Below are positions 27,467 to 35,431 of a stretch of DNA of 59,449 nt, in pieces. Both the position numbers and the translations under genes were made by a program. The stretch's first letter is position 1, and every line of letters begins with the position of its first letter. Under the pieces are notes generated by a model, which ran no database searches, was not told the DNA's origin, and saw only the letters and a list, made by a program, of their open reading frames with translations. Origin of the DNA: an uncultured Saprospiraceae bacterium (lineage in GTDB: Bacteria; Bacteroidota; Bacteroidia; Chitinophagales; Saprospiraceae); the NCBI GenBank assembly GCA_937928045.1, contig CALFWO010000035.1, positions 1 to 59,449 on the forward strand, in the 5' to 3' direction.

Positions 27467-28879
27467 ATGGGATGCTCAAGTTGTGGATCAGGAGGAACTG
27501 ACGTAAACGGAAAACCACTAGGCTGTAATAGCAACGGAGGTTGTGCAACAGGAGGATGCAATAAGATGAACACTTTCGATTGGTTAACAGCAATCGACCT
27601 AAAGGAACAAGTGGAAACTGAGATTGTGGAAGTTAGTTTTAAGAATGGGTCACGAAAAGCGTTTTTCAATAACCCTCCTTATACGCGCACCAGCACAGGT
27701 GACATGGTCGTGGTAGAAACTGGCAATGGACTGGATGTTGGAAAAATTTCTCTAAGTGGAGAGTTGGTAAGGTTGCAGATGAAAAAGCGACGCGTTCCGG
27801 CAAATGCTGAATTAAATAATGTTGTTCGTCTAGCCAGTCCAAGAGATTTGGATAGACTTTCTGAAGCGCGTAATATTGAAATGAACACCTTGGTAAGAGC
27901 AAGAGTTATTTCAAGAAATTTAGGTTTGGAGATGAAGATGGGAGATATTGAATATCAAGGAGATCTCAGAAAAGCAACTTTCTATTATACTGCCGATGGT
28001 CGAGTCGACTTTAGAGAATTGATCAGAATTTTTGCTCAGGAGTTTAGAGTTAAAATAGAAATGCGACAAATTGGAGCAAGACAAGAATCTGCGCGAATTG
28101 GTGGCCTTGGATCTTGCGGAAGAGAACTTTGTTGTTCGACCTGGCTGAGTAATTTTAAATCTGTTTCTACTGCTGCTGCACGGTACCAAAACCTGGCAAT
28201 TAATCAAGCCAAATTAAGTGGTCAGTGTGGCCGACTAAAATGTTGTCTAAATTACGAACTAGATACTTACATGGATGCATTGGAAGACTTTCCAAAAAAT
28301 GCAGACTCACTATATACAGAAGCTGGTCAAGCTACCTTGGTAAAAACCAATATTTTCAAAAAATTACTTTTCTACGCTTATCGCAATGATCAATTCAAAG
28401 GCAAATTATATGTCTTGGGGGTTGATCAAGTCAAAGAGATTTTAGAAATGAATGCCAAGGGGAAAAAGCCAATGGATTTGATGAGCTATCAAATGGAAAA
28501 TGCCCCAGCCGAAGAAGATACAAGTTACGATGCGGAAGACTTAACCGGAGTCATTGAATTACCACCTGAAGAACGAAAGCGCAGAAACAAAAGAGGTCGT
28601 GGTAGAGATGGTGGCAGAAGTCGAAATCCTAAAAACAAACAAGGAGGAAATAAGCGAGGACCAAAACCTAGTCGCAAACCAACGGATAAAAAAGGTCCAG
28701 ACGACCGATCAAACAATCGAAACAAAAAACAAGGAAGCCCAGAAAACAATACTGGTCCAAAAGATGGTAACAAACCAAAGAGAAGAAAACCTAATCATCG
28801 AAATAGACCTAATAAAGGAGGCAACAAACCACCAAATAAAGAAAAGAAAGGACCAAAAGATGGTGGGGATAAATCCTAG
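27467..28879 (+). CDS. ricT: PSP1 domain protein (RicT-like)
   Basis: 470 residues. A Cys-rich start (CSSCGSGG, CNSNGGCATGGC) precedes the PSP1 domain (about 60-280), which has GLGSCGRELCCSTWL and LSGQCGRLKCCLNYE, the paired cysteines that in the Bacillus RicAFT (YaaT) complex bind Fe-S clusters. From about residue 370 the protein is a low-complexity tail rich in Arg, Lys, Gly, Asn and Pro, likely RNA-binding. RicT is known to influence mRNA processing through RNase Y in Bacillus; its role in Bacteroidota is not known to me. The stop codon overlaps that of the RRM gene by 4 bp. Confidence 0.88.
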   Translation: MGCSSCGSGGTDVNGKPLGCNSNGGCATGGCNKMNTFDWLTAIDLKEQVETEIVEVSFKNGSRKAFFNNPPYTRTSTGDMVVVETGNGLDVGKISLSGELVRLQMKKRRVPANAELNNVVRLASPRDLDRLSEARNIEMNTLVRARVISRNLGLEMKMGDIEYQGDLRKATFYYTADGRVDFRELIRIFAQEFRVKIEMRQIGARQESARIGGLGSCGRELCCSTWLSNFKSVSTAAARYQNLAINQAKLSGQCGRLKCCLNYELDTYMDALEDFPKNADSLYTEAGQATLVKTNIFKKLLFYAYRNDQFKGKLYVLGVDQVKEILEMNAKGKKPMDLMSYQMENAPAEEDTSYDAEDLTGVIELPPEERKRRNKRGRGRDGGRSRNPKNKQGGNKRGPKPSRKPTDKKGPDDRSNNRNKKQGSPENNTGPKDGNKPKRRKPNHRNRPNKGGNKPPNKEKKGPKDGGDKS

Positions 28880-29142
28880 AACCGGATTTTAAACTTTTTG
28901 CTTCGGTCTTCGGCTTCCGCTACTTCTATGATATTCCCTTCAAGGGTAGATTCATTCAACGTTTCGATGGCCTTCTTAGCTTGTTCTTCGTCTGCCATTT
29001 CTATAAAAGCCATTCCTTTAGACTCATTGGTATGTCTATCGTAGATTACCCTAGCAGAATCTACTTCTCCGAACCTTGCAAATACACTTTCCACAGTGAA
29101 TTCGTTCGTTTCTGGTGACATGTTTTTAACTATGATCGTCAT
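28876..29142 (-). CDS. RNA-binding protein with one RRM domain
   Basis: 88 residues, a single RNA recognition motif. RNP2 is TIIVKNM (2-8) and RNP1 is SKGMAFIEM (about 43-51). It has the length of the small RRM proteins widespread in Bacteroidota and cyanobacteria, some induced by cold. It converges on ricT with a 4-bp overlap of the gene ends, so each mRNA runs into the antisense of the other unless transcription stops immediately. Own promoter upstream. Confidence 0.92.
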   Translation of the reverse strand: MTIIVKNMSPETNEFTVESVFARFGEVDSARVIYDRHTNESKGMAFIEMADEEQAKKAIETLNESTLEGNIIEVAEAEDRSKKFKIRF

Positions 29143-29161
29143 TGCTTTAGAAGTTTGTTAG

Positions 29162-29193
29162 CAAAAATAATAATGGTTTTTACTTTTCCAAAA
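29162..29193 (-). promoter_or_regulatory. Bacteroidota-type promoter of the RRM gene
   Basis: On the minus strand TTTTG ends at 29189, followed by a 19-nt spacer and TATTTTTG (29169-29162), which fits TTG - N19-21 - TAnnTTTG. It is 19 nt upstream of the start codon. Confidence 0.55.
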
Positions 29194-29355
29194 CGGCCGA
29201 GGATTCCAAAATGTTTAGCCTACCATCAATTTTTTCTTCTCCATAATACATGAAAAGCTTAACAGATCTTGAATTGCCTGTTAATGAGTCGTTAATCGGA
29301 TTTCATTAGTGGATAAAAGGGCTTAATTTGCGAGGGTCAACCAACAGAATATTTT

Positions 29356-30681
29356 TTGAAGAATAGTACAATTAAGCGGGTCATCCTACTTGGGGCAATA
29401 GCAGTCATTGCCGTCCTAGGGATACAGACTTATTGGGTATTGCAAACACTAGATATTCGGAAAAAAGAATTCAACCAGACTGTCACTACTGCGTTGATCG
29501 ATGTTGCCAAAGAAATTGCCAATTACAATGGTACCGTTCTCCCTAGTCAGAATTTGGTTTCTCAAAGGTCTTCAAATTATTTTATCGTAAATATTAATGA
29601 CGAGATCGATGCCAACTTACTAGAGTATTACCTCAAGAAAGAATTCGAAATTCGTGCTTTAAAGGCCAATTTTGAATATGGGATTTACGATTGCTCAAGT
29701 GACAAAATGGTATATGGAGAATTGATTACTTATTCGAATGAAGGAAATCTCCAAGGCGAAGACTTACCGAAATACGGCGATTTGGATTATTACTTTGGCG
29801 TTCGTTTTCCAGACCGAGGTAGTGACTTGCTGAGCAGTATGGGATTCATCCTCTTTTTCTCCGCTATCCTCCTCTTGACCATTGTTTTTTTCATCTATTC
29901 CATGTTTGTAATTTTGCGACAGCGCAGAATGTCCGAAATGCAAAAGGATTTTATCAACAACATGACTCATGAATTCAAGACTCCAATTTCTACCATTAAA
30001 ATTTCTGCAGATGTATTTAAAAGCCACCCATCAGTAAAAAAAGATCCGCGACTGGCAAGATATGCTGGAATCATTTCAGAACAAAACCAACGATTAAATA
30101 ACCAAGTAGAAAAGGTTTTGCAACTTGCTCGAATTGAAAAAAATAATTTTCAACTTAATCTCGAAAGTGTAAATCTCAACGAGTTGCTTCAAGAGCTAAT
30201 CCGCAATGCTGATCCAAAGCTTGAAGAACTTGGAGGTGAAATAAACCTTTCTCTTCCGACCGCGACTAGCTTTATCCAAGCAGATGAAACGCACTTGAAA
30301 AACATTATGTACAATTTGATTGACAATGCGATCAAATATTCTGAAGGTCCACCAAAGATTAATATTGGATTATTTTCTGGAGATGACAGAATTGCGATTA
30401 GCATCCAAGATCAAGGAATTGGTATTCCTAAAGATTTTCAGCAAAAAGTTTTTGACAAGTTTTACCGAATACCTACCGGGAATGTACACAACGTAAAAGG
30501 ATTTGGGCTGGGCTTGTTTTACATTAAAAATATTTGTCGTGCCCATGGCTGGCAAATTGATTTATTGAGTGATGAAGGAGCAGGAACTACCCTTACAATA
30601 TCTATTAAAAAGACTGCCGCCAAAGTGAAAAGAACAGGATGGAAATGGTTGAAACGATTACAACCAAGCAGTAATATTTAA
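29356..30681 (+). CDS. Sensor histidine kinase, OmpR-system type
   Basis: 441 residues from a TTG start; no ATG is available before the first membrane helix. Transmembrane helices at about 8-25 and 162-185 enclose a periplasmic sensor domain of about 135 residues. HisKA phosphoacceptor His205 is in FINNMTHEFKTPISTIKI. ATP-binding motifs: NLIDNAIKYSEG (N box), DQGIGIPKD (G1), and KGFGLGLFYIKNI (G2). It phosphorylates the response regulator encoded 17 bp downstream. Signal unknown. Confidence 0.92.
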   Translation: MKNSTIKRVILLGAIAVIAVLGIQTYWVLQTLDIRKKEFNQTVTTALIDVAKEIANYNGTVLPSQNLVSQRSSNYFIVNINDEIDANLLEYYLKKEFEIRALKANFEYGIYDCSSDKMVYGELITYSNEGNLQGEDLPKYGDLDYYFGVRFPDRGSDLLSSMGFILFFSAILLLTIVFFIYSMFVILRQRRMSEMQKDFINNMTHEFKTPISTIKISADVFKSHPSVKKDPRLARYAGIISEQNQRLNNQVEKVLQLARIEKNNFQLNLESVNLNELLQELIRNADPKLEELGGEINLSLPTATSFIQADETHLKNIMYNLIDNAIKYSEGPPKINIGLFSGDDRIAISIQDQGIGIPKDFQQKVFDKFYRIPTGNVHNVKGFGLGLFYIKNICRAHGWQIDLLSDEGAGTTLTISIKKTAAKVKRTGWKWLKRLQPSSNI

Positions 30682-30698
30682 ACTAAAACCAACTACAG

Positions 30699-31385
30699 AT
30701 GCAAGCTAAAATACTTTACGTAGAAGATGATGAAAGCTTAAGTTTTGTTACCCGTGACAACCTTGAACTGAAAGGATATGAAATCATTCACTTTTCAGAT
30801 GGGAAAAAAGCCATTGAATCAGTCGACACTTTGCAGTTTGACTTGTGCATCTTGGATGTAATGCTGCCTGGAGTTGATGGTTTTACAATTGCAGAACAAA
30901 TAAGAAAATTTAACAAAGAGGTACCCATCATATTTTTGACTGCAAAGTCTTTGAAGGAAGATAAAATACATGGATTAAAACTAGGTGGAGACGACTATTT
31001 GACCAAGCCATTTAGCATTGAAGAACTCATATTAAAGATTGAAATTTTTCTGCGGAGATCTAAGTTTACCACAATTGCGGCTCCTGAGAATTTTCATTTG
31101 GGCAAGTATATTTATGATTATAAAAACCTTGCATTAACCATAGATGGCAAAGAAAAAACTTTGACACAACGAGAAGCCGATCTTTTGCAGTATTTATGTA
31201 AAAACCAGGGAGACATCATGAAGCGGTCCGACATACTCACTGCCGTTTGGGGCGACGACGATTATTTTCTTGGAAGAAGTCTTGATGTTTTTATTTCAAG
31301 ACTTAGAAAATATCTCAAAGAGGACGAACAAGTAGCAATAGAAAATATTCACGGGGTTGGGTTCCGCATGAAGGTGCCTGCTTAA
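30699..31385 (+). CDS. OmpR/PhoB-family response regulator
   Basis: 228 residues. Receiver domain with VEDDE, phosphoacceptor Asp53 (LCILDVMLPG), Thr81 and Lys103 (YLTKPFS). C-terminal winged-helix domain (about 130-228) with LTQREADLLQYLC, LTAVWGDDDYFLGRSLDVFISRLRKYL and GVGFRM, typical of OmpR DNA binding. It is cognate to the kinase 17 bp upstream. Regulon unknown; no target promoter can be identified. Confidence 0.94.
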   Translation: MQAKILYVEDDESLSFVTRDNLELKGYEIIHFSDGKKAIESVDTLQFDLCILDVMLPGVDGFTIAEQIRKFNKEVPIIFLTAKSLKEDKIHGLKLGGDDYLTKPFSIEELILKIEIFLRRSKFTTIAAPENFHLGKYIYDYKNLALTIDGKEKTLTQREADLLQYLCKNQGDIMKRSDILTAVWGDDDYFLGRSLDVFISRLRKYLKEDEQVAIENIHGVGFRMKVPA

Positions 31386-31448
31386 TGATAGAATAGTTGG
31401 TTATTGCTTTTTTAAATAAAAACAAAGTTTAGATTCGAACTGATTGTT

Positions 31449-33350
31449 CTACTGCTCACTTTGTAACTTGGAAAAGAAAGCATTCATTTTGTTTTTCAAA
31501 GCTTCATTTTCTTTAGCCATTTTATCATTTATCTTGGCCATCTCTTCAAGACGTGATGCCAGTTCGTCTATCGTTTCTTGTTGCTCCTTAATCGCATTAA
31601 CCAATACAAAATCCATCGCACCATAATCCACCGCTAGGTAATCTTCTTTGACTCCTTCATCATCTTCGTAAGTCCATTCCTTGACCATGAATGGTGCTGT
31701 ACGCTGTAGCTCTTGAGCGATGGTCCCCACGTAAGTTTCTTGGGGCATTCCGGCTTTTCCATTATAGGTAAACCACACTGGGTTGATGTCTTGAATTAAA
31801 TTTAAACCGCCTTCAAAAGCATGTACATCTTTTTTCAATCGGGCATCTGAACTGATGGTCCATGAAGATGAGCCGGGTTTGGCTGCGGAGTTATTTTGAA
31901 GTGTTAAGTCGTAGCCCGGATTTGAAATATCTCCAATGGCTACCTGTCCACTTTTTTCAATAACAAATCTTCTATCTCCGTCTGTAGAATTATCGCTAGC
32001 ATAAAGCATCAAATCGCCAGAAGCAGATTGGACATGAAAATTCCACCAAGCATTGGTGCCAGATTGATTTTGTAATCTAAAGCCATCTACATCGCCATCT
32101 CCTCCTGAAAATCTAACGTGCTGGTCTCCGTGAATCGTTAACTTTTCTTCTAAGAAATTTCCAAGAATGAGTGGATCTGTGCGTTCGTCATTGGCGATGA
32201 TTAAGGTGTTGTTGTAATTTATGTTGTGGTTCCCGGCTCGGTATCCGATGAACACGTTATCGTGGTCGGAGGGTGATGGAGAAGTTCCGCCGGTGTTAAC
32301 TCCTATAAAAGTATTGCGATTTTGAGTGATATATAGTAATCCAGAATTTTGACCATAAAAGGAATTATCCGAACCAGTTGTGTTACTATATCCAGAATTT
32401 CGACCATAAAAGGAATTATAAGTACCAGTTGTGTTATCATTTCCAGACAATCGACCATAAAAGGAATTATAAGAACCCGTTGTGTTGCTAAATCCAGAGA
32501 ATCGACCATAAAAGGAATTATTCGAACCAGTTGTGTTATTATATCCAGAGGATCGACCATAAAAGGAATTTTCCGAGCCGGTTGTGTTACTATATCCAGA
32601 ATTTAGACCATAAAAAGAATTTGAGAAGCCGGTCGTATTATTTTCTCCAGAGCATACACCATAAAAGGAATTATAAGTACCAGTTGTGTTGCTAAATCCA
32701 GACCGTCGACCATAAAAGGAATTTCCGAAGCCGGTTGTGTTACTATATCCAGAATTTAGACCATAAAAGGAATTACTCTGGCCGGTTGTGTTACTCACTC
32801 CAGATGATCGACCATAAAAGGAATTTCCGAAGCCGGTTGTGTTACTATATCCACAGGAATCTCCGACAAATGTATTATTAATTGCTCGAATTGATGTTGG
32901 ATTATCATCATCAAGATTTTCCCCAGCTCCAGTGCCGATAAATACATTCCCTGTTCGGTCTCCAAATAATTCTAAGCGGTCTTGAACCAATCGCATGCGA
33001 AGGGTGTCGTTACGATAAAAATTAATGACATCTGAGTCTGTACTCTCCTCCACTTCAATCCGAGTATCGCCATCTGTGTCGCTTAACATCTGGCCTGACT
33101 CACCGACATTTTTCCAATGACTTCCATCATAAAAATAGAAGCGGTTATCAGATGACTGATAGATTAATAAGCCGGTAGCTGGACCTGTCACATTGGAAGT
33201 GTCTGTTCTTGGAATTAGAATCCCTTTATTCGTATCAGAGATTTCTAAGGCAGACGAAGCGTCTGGTGTGTTGGTTCCGATACCTACATTCTGAGCGGAT
33301 AGACCAAAAGGAATTAAAAGGATTAGAATAATTTTCTGAAGCTTATTCAT
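31449..33350 (-). CDS. Secreted S74 chaperone protein with 17-residue repeat array
   Basis: 633 residues. Signal peptide 1-19. Residues 20-150 are the common Bacteroidota head (NVGIGTNTPDASSALEIS, LLIYQSSDNRFYFYDG). Residues 159-345 are eleven 17-residue units of the form NSFYGxxSGxxNTTGxx. The C-terminus (about 500-600) is a peptidase S74 intramolecular chaperone: SSDARLKKDVHAFEGGL and YVGTIAQEL; a coiled coil closes it. S74 domains trimerize fibrous beta structures. A surface adhesin or fibre is likely. Confidence 0.82.
   Translation of the reverse strand: MNKLQKIILILLIPFGLSAQNVGIGTNTPDASSALEISDTNKGILIPRTDTSNVTGPATGLLIYQSSDNRFYFYDGSHWKNVGESGQMLSDTDGDTRIEVEESTDSDVINFYRNDTLRMRLVQDRLELFGDRTGNVFIGTGAGENLDDDNPTSIRAINNTFVGDSCGYSNTTGFGNSFYGRSSGVSNTTGQSNSFYGLNSGYSNTTGFGNSFYGRRSGFSNTTGTYNSFYGVCSGENNTTGFSNSFYGLNSGYSNTTGSENSFYGRSSGYNNTTGSNNSFYGRFSGFSNTTGSYNSFYGRLSGNDNTTGTYNSFYGRNSGYSNTTGSDNSFYGQNSGLLYITQNRNTFIGVNTGGTSPSPSDHDNVFIGYRAGNHNINYNNTLIIANDERTDPLILGNFLEEKLTIHGDQHVRFSGGDGDVDGFRLQNQSGTNAWWNFHVQSASGDLMLYASDNSTDGDRRFVIEKSGQVAIGDISNPGYDLTLQNNSAAKPGSSSWTISSDARLKKDVHAFEGGLNLIQDINPVWFTYNGKAGMPQETYVGTIAQELQRTAPFMVKEWTYEDDEGVKEDYLAVDYGAMDFVLVNAIKEQQETIDELASRLEEMAKINDKMAKENEALKNKMNAFFSKLQSEQ
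32316..32876 (-). repeat. Tandem 51-bp repeat array in coding sequence
   Basis: Eleven adjacent 51-bp units that encode residues 159-345 of the S74 protein. The scaffold NSFYG..SG..NTTG is constant; residues 6-7, 10-11 and 16-17 of the unit vary (RS, LN, RR, VC, LN, RS, RF, RL, RN, QN at 6-7). The first and last units are degenerate. The regular codon spacing leaves other frames open here, which are shadows. Confidence 0.92.
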
Positions 33351-33498
33351 AACATTAATCTTTCTACAAAGATCATTAGTTATATTGATAATTGCCTCTA
33401 TGAAAACCAGTAGAAAATTTCCATTTTTATTACAAAAAAAGATTTTATTGACCCAATACTACCGAATGGCTTAGCTTTCATTGTCGCTTTTAAATCCA

Positions 33499-34674
33499 TT
33501 ATGTCCGATCAGTGGTAGCCGGACCTTTTAAGAAATACCTAAAATAGAGCCTTAGTAAAATTGTCAGCATTATTGGTAAAAAGACCAATTGGTATTGTTG
33601 AGGCCAAAAGAACCAACCGACAACCGCGAGAACTAAAATAGCACCATAAAACAAGAAGTAATGTTTTACAAAAGCTTCATTAGTAAATATTAGAAATGCC
33701 CCAAGGACGTTGAGTGGAAACATCCACAGCATGTTCCAGTTCTGATAACAAGCTTGGTGATCGGTTGTCGTCCACATGAAGAAAAATAAAAGTCCAGCTA
33801 AGCCAGTAATAAATATCAATGCAAAGTCAAAAATTTTCCAACCCCAGCCTTTAGGAATTTTCCAACCTAATATCGCGACTAATACAAAAAGACAGAAAAA
33901 AAGAAAAAGTGGTGTTTTATAGAAATCAACTATTGGGGTTACATGGGGAAAGGCTAAAACATTTTTGGATGGACCAAGAAAATTTTGTTTTTCTCCTACC
34001 CGCTGGACGAACCCTTTTGACATATTGTCTTTTAGAAAATCTGGTAAAAACATCTGTTCCCGAAAATCAGCAGGGTCATCAGTTGGCTTCCCTAAGACCA
34101 AATCAATTCCAAGATCTGGCCAAGGATTATCTATCAAGTAAACATCCAATTGATCCCTAAAAGAAGGTAATTTTTCTTGAGCTTCTTCCGGCCATTGCAA
34201 CTTATCACCCAATACTTCTTCCATTACATCCCTGATCCTACTGGAACAATTGTCATAGAAAAAATCATAGCTGTAAAATTTATTTTCTCTTCTTAAATTA
34301 TTTCTCAAGAAGTTTTCAACTTCATATTTTTCCTTTGCTGTAAGTAAAAACTCATTTTCAATTACAGCGCGCTCTTCATATTCATATTGCCTAAGGAATC
34401 GCTGAAAGGTGGTTTTTCCCAACCAATAGCGAAGTTTTCCGCGAAAGAACTTAACATAAAAATTAGGCGTATTAAAACTAAACATGCCATAATTGTAAAC
34501 CTCGTCTTTTCCAGTACTTAGATCTTGAACTCGAATGGCAGAATGACCAAACAAAGAATACAGCTCAGCGCCAGGTGCGCAGGTAAGCAAAGATATTTTT
34601 ACGCCAGAACTGTCTTGAGCACCTCCGAGATGGGCGGTAAAAACCAGTGCTAGTATCCAAAAATATTTTTTCAT
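33499..34674 (-). CDS. DUF4105 (Lnb N-terminal periplasmic domain) membrane protein
   Basis: 391 residues from the ATG at 34674, which gives a clean signal peptide (KKYFWILALVFTAHLGGAQ); an upstream start would overlap the preceding gene. Residues 20-240 hold the DUF4105 domain with LFGHSAIRV, YNYGMFSF, FYVKFFRGKLRYWLG and the DNCSSRIRDV motif, a Cys-His-type papain-like arrangement. Four or five transmembrane helices fill the C-terminus. Catalysis not demonstrated to my knowledge. Last gene of a mutS-like / DJ-1-like / DUF4105 run. Confidence 0.85.
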   Translation of the reverse strand: MKKYFWILALVFTAHLGGAQDSSGVKISLLTCAPGAELYSLFGHSAIRVQDLSTGKDEVYNYGMFSFNTPNFYVKFFRGKLRYWLGKTTFQRFLRQYEYEERAVIENEFLLTAKEKYEVENFLRNNLRRENKFYSYDFFYDNCSSRIRDVMEEVLGDKLQWPEEAQEKLPSFRDQLDVYLIDNPWPDLGIDLVLGKPTDDPADFREQMFLPDFLKDNMSKGFVQRVGEKQNFLGPSKNVLAFPHVTPIVDFYKTPLFLFFCLFVLVAILGWKIPKGWGWKIFDFALIFITGLAGLLFFFMWTTTDHQACYQNWNMLWMFPLNVLGAFLIFTNEAFVKHYFLFYGAILVLAVVGWFFWPQQYQLVFLPIMLTILLRLYFRYFLKGPATTDRT

Positions 34675-34681
34675 CCTACAA

Positions 34682-35431
34682 TCAATTCGCCTGTTTGTCA
34701 ATAACAACATGAGGTACTTTTTCTAAATCCCAATCAATTACCAATCCGCCCGCCAAACTTCTCGCAATCTCAGCACCATATAAATGTTCACATAAATACA
34801 ATGCTGCCTCAAAAGATTTTGCTCCACCGGCCGATGTGATAAATTTACCGTCGTGAACAAATAAAACATCTTTTCGAACATCAAGATTTGGAAAAGTCTT
34901 TTTGTATTGATCTATATCTGAAGGAAAAGTTGTAGAAACAAAACCATCAAGAATTCCTGCCTTTGCCAAAACAAAAGCGCCATCACAATGCGAAGTAACG
35001 AACTGTGCTGATTGGCTAACTTCCCGGACAAACGACAACATCGCCTCATCTTCTAAATCAGTATCCAAATGATGCTCTGCACTTGGAACAACCAAGATGT
35101 CGATCTTAGGAAGTCCTGGCTTCAAATAATTAAAATCTGGCAATATTCGAATTCTTTCAAAGCTAGTGATCGGCTCTAAAGTATTAGCGACCATGAAAGT
35201 ATTCATTGCCTTGATGTTTTTTCTAAAAATAGTATGTTGAAAAATATCGTAAGGCGCTGTGAGTTCCGTATTGTAAACACCATCCATGATTAGAAACGCA
35301 ACGTTATATCTGTCCGGATCAAGCGTTAGATTCGGGCTTTCTCTTTCCAACTTTACCGGCGCATGTACTTCATTAGATTGACAAGCTGTTAGAAAGAAAA
35401 GCGTTACTAATAAAAAAATGCTGTTTTTCAT
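34682..35431 (-). CDS. DJ-1/PfpI-family lipoprotein
   Basis: 249 residues. Lipoprotein signal with lipobox LTAC (Cys17). DJ-1/PfpI-type glutamine amidotransferase fold: YNVAFLIMDGVYNTELTAPYDIF and the nucleophile elbow SHCDGAFVLAKAG with Cys in the usual place; TSAGGAKSFEAALYL follows. It resembles the sensor half of GlxA-type regulators but has no AraC domain. It is periplasmic by prediction. It abuts the MutS homologue upstream and precedes the DUF4105 gene by 7 bp. Confidence 0.85.
   Translation of the reverse strand: MKNSIFLLVTLFFLTACQSNEVHAPVKLERESPNLTLDPDRYNVAFLIMDGVYNTELTAPYDIFQHTIFRKNIKAMNTFMVANTLEPITSFERIRILPDFNYLKPGLPKIDILVVPSAEHHLDTDLEDEAMLSFVREVSQSAQFVTSHCDGAFVLAKAGILDGFVSTTFPSDIDQYKKTFPNLDVRKDVLFVHDGKFITSAGGAKSFEAALYLCEHLYGAEIARSLAGGLVIDWDLEKVPHVVIDKQAN

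Noticed and set aside
28554-28892. 112-codon frame in the tail of the ricT gene
   Set aside because: Lys/Glu/Thr-rich product that mirrors the low-complexity ricT tail in another frame, with no own start signal.
32303-32606. Open frames on both strands inside the repeat array
   Set aside because: Periodic 51-bp units leave other frames free of stops; the repetitive products are shadows of the S74 repeat.
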